From: Psychromonas marina
GTDB taxonomy: Bacteria > Pseudomonadota > Gammaproteobacteria > Enterobacterales > Psychromonadaceae
Assembly: GCF_030161115.1 (NCBI RefSeq)
Contig: NZ_BSPQ01000001.1
Location: 558,001-622,000, forward strand
Direction of reading: 5' to 3'
Length of the DNA: 64,000 nt
The notes beneath the pieces are model-generated. The model saw only the letters and a program-made list of their open reading frames with translations, ran no database searches and had not been told where the DNA came from. Position numbers and translations under genes: made by a program. This document shows, piece by piece, positions 9,526 through 18,118 of the stretch. Numbering within the stretch: the first letter of the stretch is position 1; the number at the start of each line of letters is the position of its first letter.

Positions 9526-10578
9526 TCATAAGAACTCATCTCCTCCACCACCACCGAGCATAATTTCACCTGCATCGGATAAGCGACGCGCAATGGTTAA
9601 GATCTCTTTCTGTGCAGATTCTACTTCACTGATGCGAATAGGTCCCATCGCTTCTAAGTCATCTTCGAGCATTTCCGCCGCACGTTTAGACATATTTTTC
9701 AGTATTTTATCTTTCAGCTGCTCATCCGCACCTTTTAATGCACGTTGTAATTGTTCGCCAGGTACTTCTCTTAATAACGCCTGTGTTCCACGATCATCAA
9801 GATCAATTAGATTATCAAATACAAACATCAGATCTTGAATTTGCTGGCTCATATCTTCATCGGTTTCTCGTAATGAGTCCATTAATGGCCCTTCAATACC
9901 AGTATCGAGGTAGTTCATGATATCCGCGGCAGCTTTTGTTCCGCCCATTTTAGCGGCTTGTGCCCCAGCTTGTCCGGCAAACTGTTTCTCCATGATCTCA
10001 TTTAGCTCTTGAAGTGCAGCGGGTTGCACCTCCTCTAAATCAGCAATACGCATCATCAAATCAAGGCGAATTTTTTCTGGGAATTGAGTGATGATTTCAG
10101 CCGATTGTTCAGGCTCTAAATAAGATAATACAATAGTTTGAATTTGTGGATGTTCATTCTGAATGATTGAAGCAACTTGGCGAGCATCCATCCATTTCAA
10201 TGAATCAAGACCTTTAGAGCCACTGCCTAAAATAATTTGATCAACAAGATTTCCAGCTTTATCTGCACCTAATGCTTCAATTAAGGATGCACGAACAAAG
10301 TTTTCACTGTCTAAGCCGATACTGCTGTATTTTTGAATATCTTCAATAAAAGCACGATGTACACCGGATACTTTGTTTTGCGAAGAGTCCTCCAGCGCAG
10401 TCATCTGCATACCCAATTTTTGAACCTGTTTTGGCTCTAAATTACGAAATATTTGCGCAGCATCCTCAGGTGTTAAACTCAACATGAGTAACGCACTTTT
10501 TTCAACGCCAGTTAACGTCGCAATATCAAATTCAACCGGCAGCGTTGCTGCGGCTTTGTTTTTTTCATTATCCTTCAT
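9526..10578 (-). CDS. fliG: FliG, flagellar motor switch protein
   Basis: Rotor protein that contacts the stators and generates torque. The 350-residue protein has the three FliG domains. The middle-domain EHPQ motif is present (IQNEHPQIQTIVLSYLEPE). The C-terminal charged helix has the alternating charges used in torque generation (FDNLIDLDDRGTQALLREV, near residues 240-260). Its start overlaps the end of fliF by 11 bases. The C-terminus has a short glycine run (GGGGGDEFL). Confidence 0.96.
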   Translation of the reverse strand: MKDNEKNKAAATLPVEFDIATLTGVEKSALLMLSLTPEDAAQIFRNLEPKQVQKLGMQMTALEDSSQNKVSGVHRAFIEDIQKYSSIGLDSENFVRASLIEALGADKAGNLVDQIILGSGSKGLDSLKWMDARQVASIIQNEHPQIQTIVLSYLEPEQSAEIITQFPEKIRLDLMMRIADLEEVQPAALQELNEIMEKQFAGQAGAQAAKMGGTKAAADIMNYLDTGIEGPLMDSLRETDEDMSQQIQDLMFVFDNLIDLDDRGTQALLREVPGEQLQRALKGADEQLKDKILKNMSKRAAEMLEDDLEAMGPIRISEVESAQKEILTIARRLSDAGEIMLGGGGGDEFL

Positions 10579-12286
10579 CGGCAGATAACCACTCTTTAAT
10601 TACTTGTGCAGATAAACCAGGTTCGTTTGCAACTAGCGCACGTACCGCTTTTAGAAGATCTTCATCTTTATGTAAGTCTGGCAGTGTAAGCACACCATTG
10701 GCAATTCCAAACTCAACACCACCAGCTTCGTCGTCATTTAATAACTGTAAATTATCACCATTCATGGTACCAATCGCGCCCCCCAGGTCGTACTCTTCAG
10801 CTTGCTCAATACTCTCTGGGTAGAGTAATTTTTTCATAATTGGGCGAACAATTAACAGCAAGGTTAAAATAATGATAAGTAGACTACCACCAAATCGAAC
10901 ATAACCTTCAAAAGCTTCTGTTTTCCAAAATACCTCCTCTGGAATGGCTTCTAAATCAGGACGATTAAACTTCACGGAGGCAATCTCTAAAACGTCCCCA
11001 CGGACACTATTAATACCGAGCCCGCCCATTAATAAACGGCGGATACTTTCAATCTCTTGCTCACTGCGAGGTTCATATGAAACCTCGCCGGCAGCATTAG
11101 TCACCGGTGCATAATCTAATGCCACAGAGACAGCTAAGCGATCAACGGTGCCAACTTTATGCTTGATATGAGTCACTGTGGTATCAACTTCATAATTTCG
11201 CGTCGACTCATTATGTGAATTGCCATCGGCACCAAAAGCACTGTTTCCCTCTTGCAACTCTTCAGGAATTGCTGAGTTCGCCGGGGGTTGATTAGTTAAT
11301 GCTCCGGGTACATTACCCACCGTAGAAGAGGAAGATTTAGTTTCCACCAACATCTCACTTCGTACCGCTTGATTACTTGGATTAAAGGTTTTTTTAGTCT
11401 CTTCAACAACGGTGAAATCCATCGCCAAATCAACTTCTGATGTATAATTTGCTAATCCTAGTACCGGAATTAAAATCGCATCGACCTTAGATTTATATTC
11501 CTGCTCACGCTCTAGTGTTAACGCAAACTCTTTACTTGATTGTGCGGATAAGCCACTTTTACTACCCGAGTGCAATAGGCGACCACGCTGATCACTGACC
11601 GTCACGCTCGCGGGAGATAATCCCTGTACTGCAGAGGCAACAATATCAACAATTGAATCTATTTCTTGTTGGGAAAGACTATATGAACGTGACGAGGTAA
11701 CAACAACAGTCGCACTGGCTTGACGCTCTTTGCGAGCAAACACACTCTGTTTAGGGATAGCCAGTAAAACTTGCGCTTTAGTTATATTTTGCATCGCTTG
11801 AATAGCAAGAGAGAGTTGTCGCTCACGACTTAATTTTAACCGCTCCTGTTCCACACGCTGACTAACACCAAACCCCATATCTTGTAGTAAGATATCATCA
11901 CCACTTTCGGTATTATCATTCGCTAAACCCGCACGGGTCATTAACAGTTTAATTTTTTGGTATTCAGTGGTAACAACGAGTATTGAATTACCTTCAATTT
12001 TATAAAGGATTTTTTGTTTATCAAGAAAATCAAGCGTACTAATCAGTTCATCTGTTTTATAGCTACCAAGTGGGCGATAGTCAGCCTCTTTACCCCATGA
12101 CCATAAAATAACCACAATCGCTAAAACAATTAATAAACCGATGATCATGCTAATTTGGCGTAATACATCTACATTTGAAAAAAATGAAGCAAGTGCTCCC
12201 TTTTGCGGCTCAATAAGCGAGTCATCACTAGTGCCGATACTGCTATTTTCAAGCAACATATCTGGATTGTTATTTAATTCGGCCAC
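10568..12286 (-). CDS. fliF: FliF, flagellar MS-ring protein
   Basis: Inner-membrane ring on which the basal body is built. The 572-residue protein has a first membrane helix at about residues 37-56 (ISMIIGLLIVLAIVVILW) and the periplasmic ring-building domains (DFLDKQKILYKIEGNSILV, then GLANDNTESGDDILLQDMGFG). A second membrane helix is at about 455-475 (GGSLLIIILTLLLIVRPIM). The cytoplasmic C-terminal FliG-binding tail ends AQVIKEWLSADEG. Order and length are normal. It lies 32 bases after fliE. Confidence 0.96.
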   Translation of the reverse strand: MAELNNNPDMLLENSSIGTSDDSLIEPQKGALASFFSNVDVLRQISMIIGLLIVLAIVVILWSWGKEADYRPLGSYKTDELISTLDFLDKQKILYKIEGNSILVVTTEYQKIKLLMTRAGLANDNTESGDDILLQDMGFGVSQRVEQERLKLSRERQLSLAIQAMQNITKAQVLLAIPKQSVFARKERQASATVVVTSSRSYSLSQQEIDSIVDIVASAVQGLSPASVTVSDQRGRLLHSGSKSGLSAQSSKEFALTLEREQEYKSKVDAILIPVLGLANYTSEVDLAMDFTVVEETKKTFNPSNQAVRSEMLVETKSSSSTVGNVPGALTNQPPANSAIPEELQEGNSAFGADGNSHNESTRNYEVDTTVTHIKHKVGTVDRLAVSVALDYAPVTNAAGEVSYEPRSEQEIESIRRLLMGGLGINSVRGDVLEIASVKFNRPDLEAIPEEVFWKTEAFEGYVRFGGSLLIIILTLLLIVRPIMKKLLYPESIEQAEEYDLGGAIGTMNGDNLQLLNDDEAGGVEFGIANGVLTLPDLHKDEDLLKAVRALVANEPGLSAQVIKEWLSADEG

Positions 12287-12318
12287 TTTTACTTCCCTGG
12301 TTCAACACCGCAATTCAC

Positions 12319-12645
12319 CTATACAGGCATGCTCATCACTTCTTTATACGCTTCCAACATTTTGTTACGTACCTGTACTGTTGCTTCAAAAGCAAGACTC
12401 GACTTATTAGAGGCGATCATTACCTCTCCTAAACTTACTTGATCATCACCCATTTCAAAACGATTACGTAGATCAGAGGTATTTTCTTGTAAACCATTAA
12501 CGTTATTTATCGCCTGCTTCAACATTTCTGAGAAATCGGGCGCGTTAGATTTAGCAGTTTGAGTGGTTAATTCTTCACCTAAGCCTTTGCTTTTTAAGCC
12601 TTGCAAGGGTATATCATTAAATAAAGCAGATGTATTTAGATTCAT
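12319..12645 (-). CDS. fliE: FliE, flagellar hook-basal body adaptor
   Basis: Rod protein joining the MS ring to the proximal rod, and the first gene of the operon. It has 108 residues with the family C-terminus: SLGEVMIASNKSSLAFEATV, then QVRNKMLEAYKEVMSMPV. The N-terminal part is variable, with FSEMLKQAINNVNGLQ in the middle. The start at 12645 is preceded by a weak GAGATAA ribosome site. A sigma-54 promoter element lies 37-52 bases upstream. Confidence 0.95.
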   Translation of the reverse strand: MNLNTSALFNDIPLQGLKSKGLGEELTTQTAKSNAPDFSEMLKQAINNVNGLQENTSDLRNRFEMGDDQVSLGEVMIASNKSSLAFEATVQVRNKMLEAYKEVMSMPV

Positions 12646-12681
12646 ATTATTTATCTCTTTTTTGACACATACTGCATATTA

Positions 12682-12697
12682 AGCAATATTAATGCCA
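12682..12697 (-). promoter_or_regulatory. Sigma-54 promoter of the fliE operon
   Basis: Read on the minus strand the element is TGGCATTAATATTGCT. The -24 GG and -12 GC dinucleotides are 10 bases apart, and 11 of the 12 informative positions of the consensus TGGCAYR-N4-TTGCW match. Transcription would begin near 12671, about 26 bases before the fliE start. Control of fliE operons by RpoN with an FlrC-type activator is established in Vibrio. The activator gene is not in this window. Confidence 0.8.
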
Positions 12698-12770
12698 AAA
12701 AATGTACAATTATTTATTAAAAAAGAAGTAAATGAGGATTAAAAACTGGGAGGCTAAATGTGGTGGAAGA

Positions 12771-12796
12771 AATCCCCACGTTTAAACGTGGGGATT
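12771..12796. terminator. Perfect 26-bp palindrome, probable terminator
   Basis: AATCCCCACGTTT followed directly by its exact complement. It lies 12 bases past the stop of the lipoprotein gene and upstream of the fliE promoter, so it probably insulates the two. Neither flank has a long T run (TTTCTTCC on the minus strand), so termination strength is uncertain. Confidence 0.55.
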
Positions 12797-12808
12797 ATTG
12801 AGAATAAA

Positions 12809-13378
12809 TTATTGCAGTTGAAGTTTTTCTAGCTCTTTATCTAATTGATCTTCAGCACGCTGAGCTTTAAATTCTGCGTATAACACATCTTTTTGCTGTG
12901 CATTCATTGGCAGATCCGCTTCACTGACTAATTGATCAAAAATATCCTTGGTAGATTGCTGGCCAATCGCCACTAAAACACAAAGGTTATCTTTACCTGC
13001 AATCTTAGTAATATCTGTTTTAAGTGGGTTAGTGCCGACTAACGTCTGCTGTGTTACCTGTTTAGAAACACTTGAGAATGTTGAACCAGACTCTACGCCA
13101 GAGGCAACCTCAACTTTATCACGGTAACTTTTATCCATTGCACTAACACGCGTTTCAATACGCTGTGCAAGAGAAGTGCGCGCATTAGCAAGCGCCTGCT
13201 GTTTATCGATAGACATATTACCCGAAAATAAAACACATTCTGAAACTGCAATTCCATCTTCAACTTGTGGATTTAAAACCCAACTTGGAATATCGCCTAC
13301 AGAAGTTGTTTCAACAGGTGTTGATGAACAAGCGGCTAAAAAAACAAGACTTGATAAACTTAATATCTTTAATGACAT
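12809..13378 (-). CDS. Small LPP20-like outer-membrane lipoprotein
   Basis: A 189-residue lipoprotein from the ATG at 13378, chosen for its AAAGGGA ribosome site and because it places the signal peptide correctly. An in-frame start 33 bases upstream would spoil the signal. Lipobox LAAC gives acylated Cys17. The mature part has IPSWVLNPQ, then a helical stretch QALANARTSLAQRIETRVSA and a charged coiled-coil C-terminus (DQLDKELEKLQLQ). This resembles the LPP20 family, whose members include the flagellar accessory lipoprotein FlgP. It sits next to the flagellar operon but has its own palindromic terminator, so a flagellar role is only a guess. Confidence 0.72.
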   Translation of the reverse strand: MSLKILSLSSLVFLAACSSTPVETTSVGDIPSWVLNPQVEDGIAVSECVLFSGNMSIDKQQALANARTSLAQRIETRVSAMDKSYRDKVEVASGVESGSTFSSVSKQVTQQTLVGTNPLKTDITKIAGKDNLCVLVAIGQQSTKDIFDQLVSEADLPMNAQQKDVLYAEFKAQRAEDQLDKELEKLQLQ

Positions 13379-13388
13379 AATAATCCCT

Positions 13389-13824
13389 TTAATATTTGTG
13401 GTGTTCTGCATTTAGGTAACTGCTCATATCCTTTGCAAGCATAGGCTTGCCATAATAATAGCCTTGAACATGATAGCAACCATTCTCGATTAAAAATTTT
13501 ACTTGCTCCGCAGTTTCAACGCCTTCGACGATCACACTGAGATGCAAGTTTTTAGCAGGCATTAGTAATTTCGGTATCATCTCCATCATCGGGTAAACAG
13601 CATATAAGCGATTGATCTATTTTTAATTTATTAATTGGCAGACGCTTTAAGTAAATTACGCCTAAGCACAGCGCAAAAAATATAGAAGAAAACTCAGCAA
13701 AAAAATGAAAGAGTAAAAAAGGCGTATAAAGGCCAAGCAAAGATAGCCCCACAATAAAGATAGTCGGCACTATTAAAGAGGACAGTTCTTTTATCAACTC
13801 TGGCTTGCGACTCAAAGTAAGCAT
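13389..13824 (-). pseudogene. Decayed MASE3-EAL cyclic-di-GMP phosphodiesterase
   Basis: The first frame (from 13824) starts with a membrane segment resembling the start of a MASE3 sensor domain (LLFHFFAEFSSIFFA). It then jumps directly to the late EAL-domain motif YLKRLPINKLKIDQS and runs out at ...DDTEITNAC-stop near 13552. The next frame carries the rest of the EAL domain (AKNLHLSVIVEGVETAEQV, then GCYHVQGYYYGKPM) to 13389. Compared with the usual EAL spacing, about 11 bases are missing at the frame change. The whole linker and the front of the EAL domain, including the catalytic EAL and most metal ligands, were deleted earlier. It cannot be active. Confidence 0.85.
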
Positions 13825-13920
13825 TCAATTCCCTATTTAGACACTGTATATAAATAACAGACATTTAAATAATAGACTTTAAATAGAGATTTAAATTTAA
13901 AATTTTTATTGCTCAAAAAA

Positions 13921-13951
13921 AAAGACCTTATCACTGAGTGATAAGGTCTTT
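13921..13951 (-). terminator. Intrinsic terminator of glnK-amtB
   Basis: A 14-bp perfect stem (AAAGACCTTATCAC / GTGATAAGGTCTTT) with a three-base loop. On the minus strand it is followed by a run of T, 41 bases past the amtB stop. This is a textbook rho-independent terminator. Confidence 0.9.
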
Positions 13952-13992
13952 AAATTACGGGGGGGATAAATTAATACTGATTGGCGTCAGGA

Positions 13993-15219
13993 TTAATCTT
14001 TAAATTCAGGGTAAGCTTCGATGCCACAGTCATGTAAATCCATGCCTGTTTCTTCTTCTTCAGCTGTAACACGGATACCCATTGTTACTTTAATGATGCT
14101 CCAAACAACCCATGATGCTGCAAATACAAATCCGAAGATAACTGCCGCGCCGTAAATCTGTGCGCCAAATGTTGCATCGCTGTTTGAAAGAGGAACAACT
14201 AACAGACCAAAAATACCACATACACCATGCACTGATAGCGCACCAACTGGATCATCAATTTTCAATTTATCAAAAGTGATGATGCTATATACAACAATCA
14301 CACCAGCAACTGCACCGATAAGACATGCAAATAACGGAGATGGTGAAGCAGGGTCAGCAGTAATTGCAACAAGACCGGCTAATGCACCATTTAAGATCAT
14401 CGTTAAATCTGCTTTACCCCATTTAAATTTGCTCACAATTAGGGCTGCGATAGCACCTGTTGCAGCTGCGGCGTTAGTGTTTAGGAAAACAACACCAATT
14501 GCTTGTGCATCGTCTGCAGTAGAAAGTGCTAACTGAGAACCACCGTTAAAACCAAACCAACCCATCCACAGAATGAATGTACCTAATGTTGCAAGTGGCA
14601 TGTTTGAACCTGGAATCGGGTGAACACTACCATCTTTACCGTATTTACCTTTACGAGCACCTAGTAGTAACACACCTGCAAGCGCTGCTGCAGCACCGGC
14701 TAAATGTACAATACCAGAACCTGCAAAGTCAGAGAAACCCGCTTCGCTTAAGAAACCGCCGCCCCAAGTCCAGTAGCCCTCTAATGGGTAGATAACACTT
14801 GTGAAAACAACAGAGAACACCAAGAATGCAAATAGCTTCATACGCTCAGCAACCGCACCTGATACAACAGACATTGCCGTTGCAACAAATACTACTTGGA
14901 AGAAGAAGTCAGACTCTAAAGAGTGACCCGCATCGCTTGCTTGTGTACCCATTAATGCACCAAATGAAGGTAACCAACCACCAGCGGCGTTATCAACGTA
15001 CATAATGTTGTAACCTACCAATAGGAACATCGTACAAGCAATTGCAAATAGCACGACATTTTTAGTTAATATTTCAGTGGTATTTTTAGCGCGAACTAGA
15101 CCTGCTTCTAACATTGAGAAACCGGCAGCCATCCACATTACCAAGACACCTGACATCAGAAGGTAGAATGTGTCTAGAGCAAACCTAAGCTCTGTAACTT
15201 CTGCGACTATATTTTCCAT
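13993..15219 (-). CDS. amtB: AmtB, ammonium channel
   Basis: Inner-membrane trimeric channel that conducts NH3/NH4+. The 408-residue protein has about eleven membrane helices. The pore histidine pair is visible at His172 (GSGIVHLAGAAAALAG) and His331 (DPVGALSVHGVCGIFG). The first helix leads straight into FSMLEAGLVRAKNTTEI. There is no cleavable signal peptide, unlike the E. coli precursor. It follows glnK by 41 bases, the near-universal pairing in which uridylylated or free GlnK gates the channel. Expression is probably nitrogen-controlled from the promoter before glnK. Confidence 0.96.
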   Translation of the reverse strand: MENIVAEVTELRFALDTFYLLMSGVLVMWMAAGFSMLEAGLVRAKNTTEILTKNVVLFAIACTMFLLVGYNIMYVDNAAGGWLPSFGALMGTQASDAGHSLESDFFFQVVFVATAMSVVSGAVAERMKLFAFLVFSVVFTSVIYPLEGYWTWGGGFLSEAGFSDFAGSGIVHLAGAAAALAGVLLLGARKGKYGKDGSVHPIPGSNMPLATLGTFILWMGWFGFNGGSQLALSTADDAQAIGVVFLNTNAAAATGAIAALIVSKFKWGKADLTMILNGALAGLVAITADPASPSPLFACLIGAVAGVIVVYSIITFDKLKIDDPVGALSVHGVCGIFGLLVVPLSNSDATFGAQIYGAAVIFGFVFAASWVVWSIIKVTMGIRVTAEEEETGMDLHDCGIEAYPEFKD

Positions 15220-15260
15220 AATTTATTTTCCTTATTTGATAAAATTTATTAACTAAAAAC

Positions 15261-15626
<366 letters not shown>

Positions 15627-15654
15627 TTATTTAAATATTTGTTGATAGTCTATT

Positions 15655-15670
15655 ATCAAGTTGCGTGCCA
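15655..15670 (-). promoter_or_regulatory. Sigma-54 promoter of glnK-amtB
   Basis: Minus-strand sequence TGGCACGCAACTTGAT. The -24 box TGGCACG is perfect, and the -12 box is TTGA in place of TTGC, with correct spacing. It lies 56 bases before the glnK start. Together with the two upstream NtrC-like sites it makes a classic nitrogen-starvation promoter. Confidence 0.75.
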
Positions 15671-15731
15671 AAAAAAATAAGCATTAAAAAACAAACACTT
15701 AAATTTACAAAAAAGATAAACACCCCAAGCA

Positions 15732-15781
15732 AGCACCAAAACAGTGCATAGCAAACAATGGAAATGCACTAAAATAGTACT
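15732..15781. promoter_or_regulatory. Two NtrC-like enhancer sites for glnK
   Basis: Site 1 (15732-15748) is AGCACCAAAACAGTGCA and site 2 (15765-15781) is TGCACTAAAATAGTACT. Against the NtrC consensus TGCACCA-N3-TGGTGCA they match 11 and 10 of 14 positions. Their centres are 33 bases apart, about three helical turns, and sit roughly 70 and 103 bases upstream of the -24 box. This is the geometry of known NtrC enhancers. Confidence 0.65.
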
Positions 15782-15822
15782 TCAAGAACTTTTATCAGTA
15801 GAAGGTGACTAAAGAATTTAAT

Positions 15823-15851
15823 TTCCATCCCTGCGCCTAGCACGCTATAGT
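15823..15851 (+). promoter_or_regulatory. Possible sigma-70 promoter of dacA
   Basis: TTCCAT and TATAGT are separated by 17 bases, 42 bases before the dacA start. The -10 box is good and the -35 box is poor. This is the best candidate I see in the gap, offered as a weak call. Confidence 0.35.
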
Positions 15852-15892
15852 GCGTATTATTTTTTTATTCCATAAATTCAAAGGTACAATAG

Positions 15893-17050
15893 ATGAAAAA
15901 AATAGGCCTACTGCTTATCACTTTCGCCCTCAGTTTTAACGCGTTAGCGACACCACGTGTTATCCCCAATGCTCCTGCTATCGCTGCAAAAGGTTACCTA
16001 TTAGTCGATTTTGCTTCTGGAAAAGTGCTATCAGAAAATAATAGTGAGGTGATGCTAGCGCCTGCCAGCCTAACCAAAATGATGACGAGTTATATCATTG
16101 GACAAGAGCTTAAACAGGGGAACTTGAACCCTGAAGATAAAGTAATGATCTCTGAAAATGCTTGGTCTAAAAATTTCCCAGATTCTTCAAAGATGTTTAT
16201 TGAAGTCGGCAAAGAAGTGACCGTTGCAGATTTAAATCGCGGTATCATTATTCAATCAGGCAACGATGCTTGTGTTGCAATGGCAGAACATATTGCTGGC
16301 AGTGAGAGTGCGTTCGCAGACTTAATGAATTCATGGGCATTACAACTCGGTATGAATAATACCCATTTTGTAAATAGCCATGGCCTGCACTCTGAAGACC
16401 ATTACACAACACCAACAGATATGGCCATTTTAGCAAAAGCGCTAATTTTAGACGTTCCTGAGGAATACCGTATTTATAGTGAAAAATCATTTAAGTTTAA
16501 CGGTATTGTTCAATACAACCGTAACGGCTTATTATGGGATAAAAGCTTAAACGTAGATGGTATCAAAACTGGCCACACTAGTGCTGCTGGATTTAGCTTA
16601 GTATCATCAGCGACAAAAGATGACATGCGTCTAATCGCTGTTGTAATGGGCGCTAAATCAGATTCAGCGCGTAAAGTTGAAAGTAAAAAACTACTAAACT
16701 GGGGCTTCCGTTTCTTTGAAACAATGACACCTTATAAAGCCGGCGAGCAACTAGCAACAGAGCGCATCTGGATGGGTTCTCAAGAGATGATTCGCCTAGG
16801 TGTTGCTGTCGATACACCAATCACGTTACCGCGCGGTCAAGCTAAAAATCTACAAGCTGATTTTGTTATTAACAATGAGTTGCGTGCACCCGTGCAAAAA
16901 GGTGATGTAGTCGGCCAAGTAAATTACTCTTTTTCAGATGAGAGTGTGGCAACTTACGACCTGATTGCACTAGAGACAGTCGAAGAAGGCGGATTATTTA
17001 GCCGTTTAATTGATTACATAAAATTACTATTTATCGGTTGGTTTGCGTAA
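15893..17050 (+). CDS. dacA: DacA-type D-alanyl-D-alanine carboxypeptidase (PBP5/6)
   Basis: Removes the terminal D-Ala from peptidoglycan stem peptides in the periplasm. The 385-residue protein has a signal peptide (cleavage near ALAT-P, residue 20) and all three penicillin-binding motifs: Ser59-x-x-Lys62 (SLTK), Ser122-Gly-Asn124 and Lys225-Thr-Gly227. A C-terminal beta domain follows. The last residues form the amphipathic membrane-anchoring helix typical of PBP5 (FSRLIDYIKLLFIGWF). The dacA-ybeD-lipB-lipA order is the same as in E. coli. Confidence 0.95.
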   Translation: MKKIGLLLITFALSFNALATPRVIPNAPAIAAKGYLLVDFASGKVLSENNSEVMLAPASLTKMMTSYIIGQELKQGNLNPEDKVMISENAWSKNFPDSSKMFIEVGKEVTVADLNRGIIIQSGNDACVAMAEHIAGSESAFADLMNSWALQLGMNNTHFVNSHGLHSEDHYTTPTDMAILAKALILDVPEEYRIYSEKSFKFNGIVQYNRNGLLWDKSLNVDGIKTGHTSAAGFSLVSSATKDDMRLIAVVMGAKSDSARKVESKKLLNWGFRFFETMTPYKAGEQLATERIWMGSQEMIRLGVAVDTPITLPRGQAKNLQADFVINNELRAPVQKGDVVGQVNYSFSDESVATYDLIALETVEEGGLFSRLIDYIKLLFIGWFA

Positions 17051-17145
17051 ATTAATCCCCATATAGTTAGGGTAGACGCGAAGAATGTCAGCATCTAGGT
17101 ATTGCAATACTTAGCTGTTGCAACATAATAGTAACAATTATAAAG

Positions 17146-17169
17146 TGAGGCATTGGCCTCATTTTTTTT
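17146..17169 (+). terminator. Terminator between dacA and ybeD
   Basis: TGAGGC-ATTG-GCCTCA hairpin with a six-base-pair stem followed by eight T on the plus strand, 96 bases after the dacA stop. The short stem with a strong T run suggests an intrinsic terminator, possibly leaky into ybeD. Confidence 0.7.
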
Positions 17170-17193
17170 ATTTATAGATTTTGGAGTTCCTAA

Positions 17194-17463
17194 ATGGCAC
17201 TTAATACTCACTTTGATGAACTGCTAGAGTTCCCTTGTGTTTTTGCATTTAAAGTAATGGGCGTTGCGGGCCCTGAATTGATGAGCGATGTGATCGCTGT
17301 CATTCAAAAAAATGCACCAGGTGATTACTCACCAACCGTAAAGCCAAGTTCAAAGGGCACGTATCATGCACTTAGTGTACCGGTTACCGTCAAGTCTAAA
17401 GAGCATATAGAAACTATCTATACTGAGCTTAATAAGCTTGAATCTGTTCGTTACATTTTGTAG
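17194..17463 (+). CDS. ybeD: YbeD, DUF493 family protein
   Basis: An 89-residue cytoplasmic protein with an ACT-like fold family (DUF493) and unknown molecular role. The family stretch [16 protein letters not shown] is near the start, and [19 protein letters not shown] lies in the second half. It sits eight bases before lipB, as in many gammaproteobacteria. That linkage is the only hint of function. A GGAG-type ribosome site (TTTTGGAGTTCC) precedes the ATG. Confidence 0.92.
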   Translation: MALNTHFDELLEFPCVFAFKVMGVAGPELMSDVIAVIQKNAPGDYSPTVKPSSKGTYHALSVPVTVKSKEHIETIYTELNKLESVRYIL

Positions 17464-17470
17464 CTAAGCA

Positions 17471-18118
17471 ATGACCGATTTAACCAAACAACTCAAACTA
17501 CGTTATTTAGGGACTCAACCCTACGTTGAAACGTGGCAAGCGATGAGCGAATTTACCGATCTTCGTAACGAACATACTGCGGACGAAATTTGGGTTGTTG
17601 AGCACCCAGCTGTCTTTACCCAAGGTAGCGCAGGCAAAGCAGAGCACTTATTACAACAGACCGATATTCCAATAGTCAAAAGTGATCGTGGCGGCCAAAT
17701 CACCTACCATGCTCCCGGACAACTGATTGTTTACCTGTTAATCAATATTCGCCGTAAAGCGTTCAATGTGCGCAGTTTAGTGACCATTATTGAACAGGGT
17801 ATTATTGATCTATTAAATGAATACGGTGTTCAAGCAGTTGCAAAACCTGATGCACCGGGTGTTTACGTTAACGGTAAAAAAATTGCTTCACTAGGATTAA
17901 AAATCCGCCGAGGTTGCTCATTCCATGGGCTAGCATTAAATGTTGATATGGACCTTTCTCCCTTCTTACAAATTAACCCTTGTGGTTATGCAGGCCTTGA
18001 GATGACTCAATGTAAAGACGAAGGGATTGAGTTGAGTGTTAAAACACTTGCACCGCTATTAATAGAAAAGATGAACCATCAATTACAATATTCACAAATA
18101 GAGAGTGTTTTTTCATGA
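17471..18118 (+). CDS. lipB: LipB, octanoyl-ACP:protein octanoyltransferase
   Basis: Moves octanoyl groups from acyl carrier protein to lipoyl domains, the first step of lipoate synthesis. The 215-residue protein has the conserved [16 protein letters not shown] segment. The catalytic lysine is in [16 protein letters not shown] and the catalytic cysteine in [13 protein letters not shown]. Length is normal. Its stop overlaps the lipA start (ATGA), so the two are translationally coupled. Confidence 0.96.
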   Translation: MTDLTKQLKLRYLGTQPYVETWQAMSEFTDLRNEHTADEIWVVEHPAVFTQGSAGKAEHLLQQTDIPIVKSDRGGQITYHAPGQLIVYLLINIRRKAFNVRSLVTIIEQGIIDLLNEYGVQAVAKPDAPGVYVNGKKIASLGLKIRRGCSFHGLALNVDMDLSPFLQINPCGYAGLEMTQCKDEGIELSVKTLAPLLIEKMNHQLQYSQIESVFS

